Source: Citrobacter rodentium NBRC 105723 = DSM 16636 (GTDB lineage: Bacteria > Pseudomonadota > Gammaproteobacteria > Enterobacterales > Enterobacteriaceae). Taken from it: a stretch of DNA of 64,000 nucleotides. The translations under genes and the position numbers were made by a program. The notes beneath the pieces are model-generated. The model did no database searches, had not been told where the DNA came from, and saw nothing but the letters and a program-made list of their open reading frames with translations. The stretch covers positions 2,604,001-2,668,000 of the forward strand of contig NZ_CP082833.1 of assembly GCF_021278985.1 (NCBI RefSeq), written 5' to 3'. Shown here piece after piece: positions 59,837 through 64,000 of this stretch. Position 1 is the first letter of the stretch. Every line of letters starts with the position of its first letter.

Positions 59837-62434
59837 GTGAAGCCGAAAGAGATAAAAAAACATGCACGCCGCGCAATCCGTGAATCGAAAATGGCGGCGG
59901 TGATACGCCATATTCTTATTGCTTCTTTAGGAGCCAGCGTTTCCGTGTTGGCGCATACCGGCACTGGCGAGCGGGCAACCAGCGATAAAAACGACGTTGT
60001 GAAATTTAACAGCGCGTTTATTCACGGTCTTAGCGTTGATGTTTCTCGTTTTTACGAGGGTAACCCGGCGCCGGCGGGGGAGCATACGGTGCAGGTCGCC
60101 GTCAATGGCCTGAGCCGGGGGCAGCGTAAGGTGCTGTTTAAACCCGTGAACGACAATGTTAGCGCCCAGCCCTGCTTCACCTATGACGAACTGAGCCGTC
60201 TGGGCATTAAGGTGACGGCCAAACCTGAGGCGTCAGACAGCGGGCAATGCGCCATGGTGGATGAGTGGGGGGAAGGCGCGCGCGCGAATTATTTGTCCGG
60301 CGATTTTTATCTCAATCTGATTATTCCGCAGGCTTATATAGTGCAGTTCCCGCGTGGTTATACCGATCCTGCCTCGTGGGATTCTGGCGTCCTGGCGGGG
60401 GTGCTGGACTATAACGCCAATGCCTATGCTCAGCAGAACGTCAATCACTCCGGCGGGGAAAACGATCGATCCGCCAGCGGCAACCTGGGATTGATGATGG
60501 GGCTGAACCTGTATGACTGGCGATTTCGCAAGCGGCTGAACACCAACTGGAGCAGTACGGGATCAACGCATACCCACTCCATCATGACGTATCTGCAGCG
60601 CGACGTTCCGGCGCTCAGAAGTCAGCTGACGCTGGGCGATAGCTCGACCAGCGGCGATCTGTTCGACAGCATGACGGTGAGAGGGATCCAGCTACAGTCT
60701 GACGACCGTATGCTGCCGGAAGGCTTACGTTATTACACGCCGCTGGTACGCGGCATCGCTGAAACTAACGCCAAAGTACAGGTGACGCAGCGGGGGCAGG
60801 CGCTATACGAGACTACCGTGCCGCCGGGACCGTTTGAACTGAGCGACATTGGCGCAATGGGATATGGCGGTGATTTGCAGGTGACGGTGACGGAGGCGGA
60901 TGGACGCCAGCGGACGCAGGTCGTGCCCTTTTCGGCGCCGCCGATGTTGCTGCACGCTGGCGTTAATCGCTTTGGCGTAACCGCCGGCAAGTTGCAGGAC
61001 GATGCGCTCGCCGAAGAACCGGGGGTTGCCCAGGGCTTTTATCAGTATGGCATTGGCAATATGTATACCCTGTACGGCGGTGGTCAGCTGGCCGATCACT
61101 ACGCTGCGGTAGGGCTGGGGAACGCGTTTAATACCCCGTTGGGGGGCATATCGCTGGATGCGACCCGCGCGCGCAGCGAACTCGGCGGCGGCAAGGTTTC
61201 CTCCGGCAACAGTTTTAATATTGGTTTTAGTAAGCTCCTGGATATCACGTCGACAGACGTCACGCTGGCGGCTTACCGATACTCATCAACGGGATTTTAC
61301 AGCCTTCGCGATGCGGCGCTGGAGCGCTATGGCGTCAGAAATAATGATTATCTGGTGGATTACCGCACCCGGCAGCGCTTTACCATGAGCATCGGTCAGC
61401 CATTATGGAACGACAGCAGGATAAATCTTTCCGGTAATTTTTATAACTACTGGGACGATCGCCCGTCGACCAGCCAGTACATGGTTTCGTATAACCAGTC
61501 CGAGCGCTATTTCTCCTGGTCGGTGTCGGCTTCCCGGTCATATAACAGCGACGGCCGGAACGTGAATAATGTGATGCTGTCCGTCAACGTGCCGCTGGGA
61601 AGTAGCATCACAGAAAAACCATTATTCAGTACCGTCTACTCCACCGCCAGGCATGACAATAACGGCGGCAGCGGATTCCAGATGAATGCCATCGGTAGCC
61701 AGGGCATACAGAATGAACTGAGCTACGGCGTGGGCGCCTCGCTTAGTAAAGCGCGGGATACGTCAACGCAGACGGCGTTCAATGGTAACGTGAATTACAA
61801 CTCGCCGTCAGGACAGTTGGGCGCGACCGCGTCGGTGGGGAATAAGACGCGTCAGCTCTCGCTGTCGGCAAGCGGCAGCGTGGTGGCGCACAGCGGCGGC
61901 ATTACGGCGGGGCCGCGGCTGGGCGATGCGCCGTTTGCATTGATTGAGGCGCCGGGCGCGGAAGGGGCGAGGATGCTGAACGGCTATGGTTCACGCATCG
62001 ATTCCCGCGGCTTTGCGGTTGTGCCGTCGCTCACGCCCTATCGTGAAAACACCATTGCGGTGAACACCGTGGGTCTGCCTGATAATGTGGATGTGCTGGA
62101 AAGCGAAAGCACGGTTATTCCGCGAATGGGCGCAGCGGTGAAAGTAAATATTAAAACGCAGGTGGGGGCGCCTGCGGTATTAATTGTCCGCGATCGGAAA
62201 GGGCAGCCTTTACCTATCGGCGCGGATATTTTTGACCAACAGGATAATAGCCTGGGCATTATTGGACAGGGCGGCATGGCGTTTATTCGCGGCTGGCAGG
62301 CCGGGAACAGTCATTTATATGTGAAAAACGCATCTGGCGATCGCCTGTGCACGATTTATTCCAGCGATGATATCGCTAAAAAAATAAGTAAAGCGGCCGG
62401 TTCGATTACGCAGGTGGAGGTGGTATGCCATTGA
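59837..62434 (+). CDS. Outer-membrane fimbrial usher
   Basis: This 865-residue usher has an extended, basic signal region (about residues 1-40). Then come the N-terminal chaperone-binding domain (VVKFNSAFIHGLSVDVSRFY), the 24-strand pore with plug (about 160-660) and C-terminal domains ending with a Cys (CTIYSSDD and VVCH). It translocates pilins and assembles the fimbria. The start is GTG at 59837; an ATG giving MAAVIRHILI is an alternative. Its stop overlaps the next pilin start by 10 bp. Confidence 0.95.
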   Translation: MKPKEIKKHARRAIRESKMAAVIRHILIASLGASVSVLAHTGTGERATSDKNDVVKFNSAFIHGLSVDVSRFYEGNPAPAGEHTVQVAVNGLSRGQRKVLFKPVNDNVSAQPCFTYDELSRLGIKVTAKPEASDSGQCAMVDEWGEGARANYLSGDFYLNLIIPQAYIVQFPRGYTDPASWDSGVLAGVLDYNANAYAQQNVNHSGGENDRSASGNLGLMMGLNLYDWRFRKRLNTNWSSTGSTHTHSIMTYLQRDVPALRSQLTLGDSSTSGDLFDSMTVRGIQLQSDDRMLPEGLRYYTPLVRGIAETNAKVQVTQRGQALYETTVPPGPFELSDIGAMGYGGDLQVTVTEADGRQRTQVVPFSAPPMLLHAGVNRFGVTAGKLQDDALAEEPGVAQGFYQYGIGNMYTLYGGGQLADHYAAVGLGNAFNTPLGGISLDATRARSELGGGKVSSGNSFNIGFSKLLDITSTDVTLAAYRYSSTGFYSLRDAALERYGVRNNDYLVDYRTRQRFTMSIGQPLWNDSRINLSGNFYNYWDDRPSTSQYMVSYNQSERYFSWSVSASRSYNSDGRNVNNVMLSVNVPLGSSITEKPLFSTVYSTARHDNNGGSGFQMNAIGSQGIQNELSYGVGASLSKARDTSTQTAFNGNVNYNSPSGQLGATASVGNKTRQLSLSASGSVVAHSGGITAGPRLGDAPFALIEAPGAEGARMLNGYGSRIDSRGFAVVPSLTPYRENTIAVNTVGLPDNVDVLESESTVIPRMGAAVKVNIKTQVGAPAVLIVRDRKGQPLPIGADIFDQQDNSLGIIGQGGMAFIRGWQAGNSHLYVKNASGDRLCTIYSSDDIAKKISKAAGSITQVEVVCH

Positions 62435-62973
62435 TCAAAAAAGCGCTCTTTCTCGCTCTGCTGGGAAGCCAGGCGACCTGCGTCTGTGCCGTTAATTACT
62501 CAATGGACGTTTATTTTACTGGCACCTATACCGACGAAACCTGTGTCGTAGAGATTAATAATGGTAGTAATAATGAAGTCGTCACATTGCCCAAAATTTC
62601 GGTTATGTCGCTGCGGACCAATGGCAGCGAAGCGGGCAGCGTACCTTTTAATATCACCTTAAAAGAGTGTCCGGCCAGCAGGACCGTAACGGTGTTTTTC
62701 AGTAGCAGCGTCTCCGGCGCGGATACCGTGACGGGAAACCTTATTAACGATACAGGACCGGATATGAGCAAAAATGTTCAGATCAGATTACGTAAAGAAG
62801 ACAGCTCGCAGGTCATTATTGATGATGCGACCTCAGGACAGGATTACCTTATTTCCGCCACGGCGGACCCATTAAGCCATAGATTTTTAGCGAGCTATTA
62901 TGCGAAGGGCGACTCAGCGCCTACTGCCGGCAAAGTCCAGACGGTATCGGGAGTCGAGCTTGTTTATAAATAA
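62425..62973 (+). CDS. Minor fimbrial subunit
   Basis: This 182-residue exported pilin has a signal peptide (MPLIKKALFLALLGSQATCVCA). The mature part has VYFTGTYTDETCVVEINNGS and LKECPASRTVTVFFSSSVSG, giving the conserved cysteine pair, and ends VSGVELVYK. It is related to the major subunit but diverged, so it is probably an adaptor, anchor or second shaft subunit. It overlaps the usher gene, and tssB follows 90 bp later. Confidence 0.88.
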   Translation: MPLIKKALFLALLGSQATCVCAVNYSMDVYFTGTYTDETCVVEINNGSNNEVVTLPKISVMSLRTNGSEAGSVPFNITLKECPASRTVTVFFSSSVSGADTVTGNLINDTGPDMSKNVQIRLRKEDSSQVIIDDATSGQDYLISATADPLSHRFLASYYAKGDSAPTAGKVQTVSGVELVYK

Positions 62974-63063
62974 CAGGGAGTGGAATCAGCGAATTATCTG
63001 AACGTTAATTATCAGACCAGTCATGATTTATACATAAACGGTGATTAAAGAGTATATATCCAT

Positions 63064-63582
63064 ATGAGCAAGAGTAACTCACAAAAATTTATCGCACGTA
63101 ATCGTGCGCCGCGCGTACAAATTGAGTACGACGTAGAAATCTATGGCAGTGAAAAGAAAATTGAATTGCCGTTCGTGATGGGCGTGCTGGCGGATTTATC
63201 CGGTAAACCGCTGGAGCCGCTGCCGCCTGTGGCAGACCGCAAATTCCTGAGTGTCGATATTGATAACTTTGACGAGCGTATGAAAGCCATGCGTCCGCGT
63301 GTCGCGTTCGCGGTGCCGAACACCTTAACGGGTGAAGGGCAACTGATGGTCGATATGACCTTCGAAAGCATGGATGATTTTTCTCCGGATGCGATTGCCC
63401 GCAAAGTTGACTCGTTATCTCAGCTGCTTGAAGCCCGTACGCAGCTCGCCAATCTGCAGACCTATATGGACGGTAAAGCAGGCGCGGAGAGCCTGGTGAT
63501 GAAGGTACTGAATGACAAGTCGCTGTTGAACACCCTGGCATCGGCGCCAAAACCTGAACGGGCTGATGAAGTCGCGTCCTGA
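63064..63582 (+). CDS. tssB: T6SS contractile sheath small subunit TssB
   Basis: This 172-residue VipA/ImpB-family protein has RAPRVQIEYDVEIYGSEKKI, ELPFVMGVLADLSGKP and RKFLSVDIDNFDERMKAMRP. It pairs with TssC to form the cytoplasmic contractile sheath. It follows the fimbrial genes by 90 bp; this gap (62974-63063) is AT-rich and could hold a separate promoter. tssC follows 21 bp later. Confidence 0.97.
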   Translation: MSKSNSQKFIARNRAPRVQIEYDVEIYGSEKKIELPFVMGVLADLSGKPLEPLPPVADRKFLSVDIDNFDERMKAMRPRVAFAVPNTLTGEGQLMVDMTFESMDDFSPDAIARKVDSLSQLLEARTQLANLQTYMDGKAGAESLVMKVLNDKSLLNTLASAPKPERADEVAS

Positions 63583-63603
63583 ATGTGAATCAGAGAGATA
63601 AAA

Positions 63604-64000
63604 ATGGCAACTCAAGCACAAAACCATAAGCAGGCCGCGCCGCAGGCCACCACGCAAAATGATTTTAATGCGTTACTGACCCGTGAATTTAAGCCGAAAT
63701 CCGAGCAGGCGAAATCGGCGGTCGAAATGGCGGTGAAAACCCTGGCGGAACAGGCGCTCTCTACCTCGATCACTATGGCTGACGATGCTTATAAAAACAT
63801 CGCGGCGATTATCGCGGAGATTGACCTTAAGCTGTCAGAGCAAATTAACCTGATTCTTCATCATGAAGAGTTCCAGCGTCTGGAAAGCGCCTGGCGCGGC
63901 CTGCACTACCTGGTGAACAACACCGAAACCGATGAGAAGCTGAAGCTGCGCTTTATGGACATTTCCAAGGATGACCTGCGTCGCAACATGAAGCGCTACA
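63604..64000 (+). CDS. tssC: T6SS contractile sheath large subunit TssC, partial
   Basis: The first 132 codons of a VipB/ImpC-family protein are present: NDFNALLTREFKPKSEQAKS, AIIAEIDLKLSEQINLILHH, FQRLESAWRGLHYLVNNTET and DISKDDLRRNMKRY. The start ATG at 63604 follows GAGAGATAAAA. The gene runs off the window. Other core genes (hcp, tssE, tssJ, tssK, tssM) are not in the window and should lie to the right. Confidence 0.97.
   Translation, partial: MATQAQNHKQAAPQATTQNDFNALLTREFKPKSEQAKSAVEMAVKTLAEQALSTSITMADDAYKNIAAIIAEIDLKLSEQINLILHHEEFQRLESAWRGLHYLVNNTETDEKLKLRFMDISKDDLRRNMKRY

Overview
The window is a chromosomal segment of an enterobacterium close to Escherichia, Salmonella and Citrobacter. 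The housekeeping backbone follows E. coli gene order from the valU/lysV tRNA cluster and gltX through alaWX, pdeA, nupC/mntH, ypeC, yfeO, glk, fryBC-ypdFE-fryA, ypdCBA and alaC to lpxP. An ipdC and aldo-keto reductase pair sits between ypeC and yfeO, as in Salmonella. The full-length IS66-family elements, an IS4-family element and the type VI secretion (T6SS) genes placed next to lpxP suggest Citrobacter, most likely C. rodentium and its CTS1 T6SS. That species call is from memory and was not checked.

Layout. (1) 1-12.5 kb, mostly reverse strand: a T6SS effector island. It holds an intact vgrG, then an rhs gene broken by a frameshift and an amber codon. Next come its variable tip with a membrane-type immunity gene, an orphan rhs tip, and a PAAR-like (DUF4150) remnant. 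Last is a toxin ORF with an SHH nuclease signature, an acidic immunity-like gene and a scrambled vgrG remnant. Two IS66 copies in inverted orientation bracket the last module. (2) 12.9-16.3 kb: tRNA-Lys, two tRNA-Val, gltX, yfeC, yfeD and four identical tandem tRNA-Ala genes. (3) 16.5-40.9 kb: core metabolism and transport (c-di-GMP phosphodiesterase, nucleoside and Mn transport, indolepyruvate decarboxylase, glucokinase, the fructose-like PTS with two peptidases, the YpdAB pyruvate-sensing system, AlaC). A nucleotidyltransferase, a YaiL-like protein and a cold-shock-domain protein are inserted between fryA and ypdC. (4) 41.3-43.6 kb: an IS4-family element sitting in the terminator hairpin of lpxP, then lpxP. 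(5) 43.6-46.7 kb: a synteny break, then a three-gene polar amino-acid ABC transporter. (6) 46.7-64 kb: the left part of a T6SS locus made of two divergent operons. The leftward operon is tssF-tssG-tssA, a fimbrial tip adhesin, a GlcNAc-transferase-type glycosyltransferase, a DotU-like/OmpA fusion and a DUF1795 protein. The rightward operon is tssH(clpV), four chaperone-usher fimbrial genes (pilin, chaperone, usher, minor pilin), tssB and tssC, which runs off the edge.

The most unusual feature is this interleaving. A chaperone-usher pilus has its assembly genes inside one T6SS operon and its tip adhesin, with a glycosyltransferase, inside the divergent T6SS operon, so both machines should share promoters. 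The VgrG/Rhs island about 35 kb away is a plausible cargo source for the secretion system. Its decayed and reshuffled state, with IS66-associated truncations and displaced toxin tips, shows active turnover of the effector repertoire.
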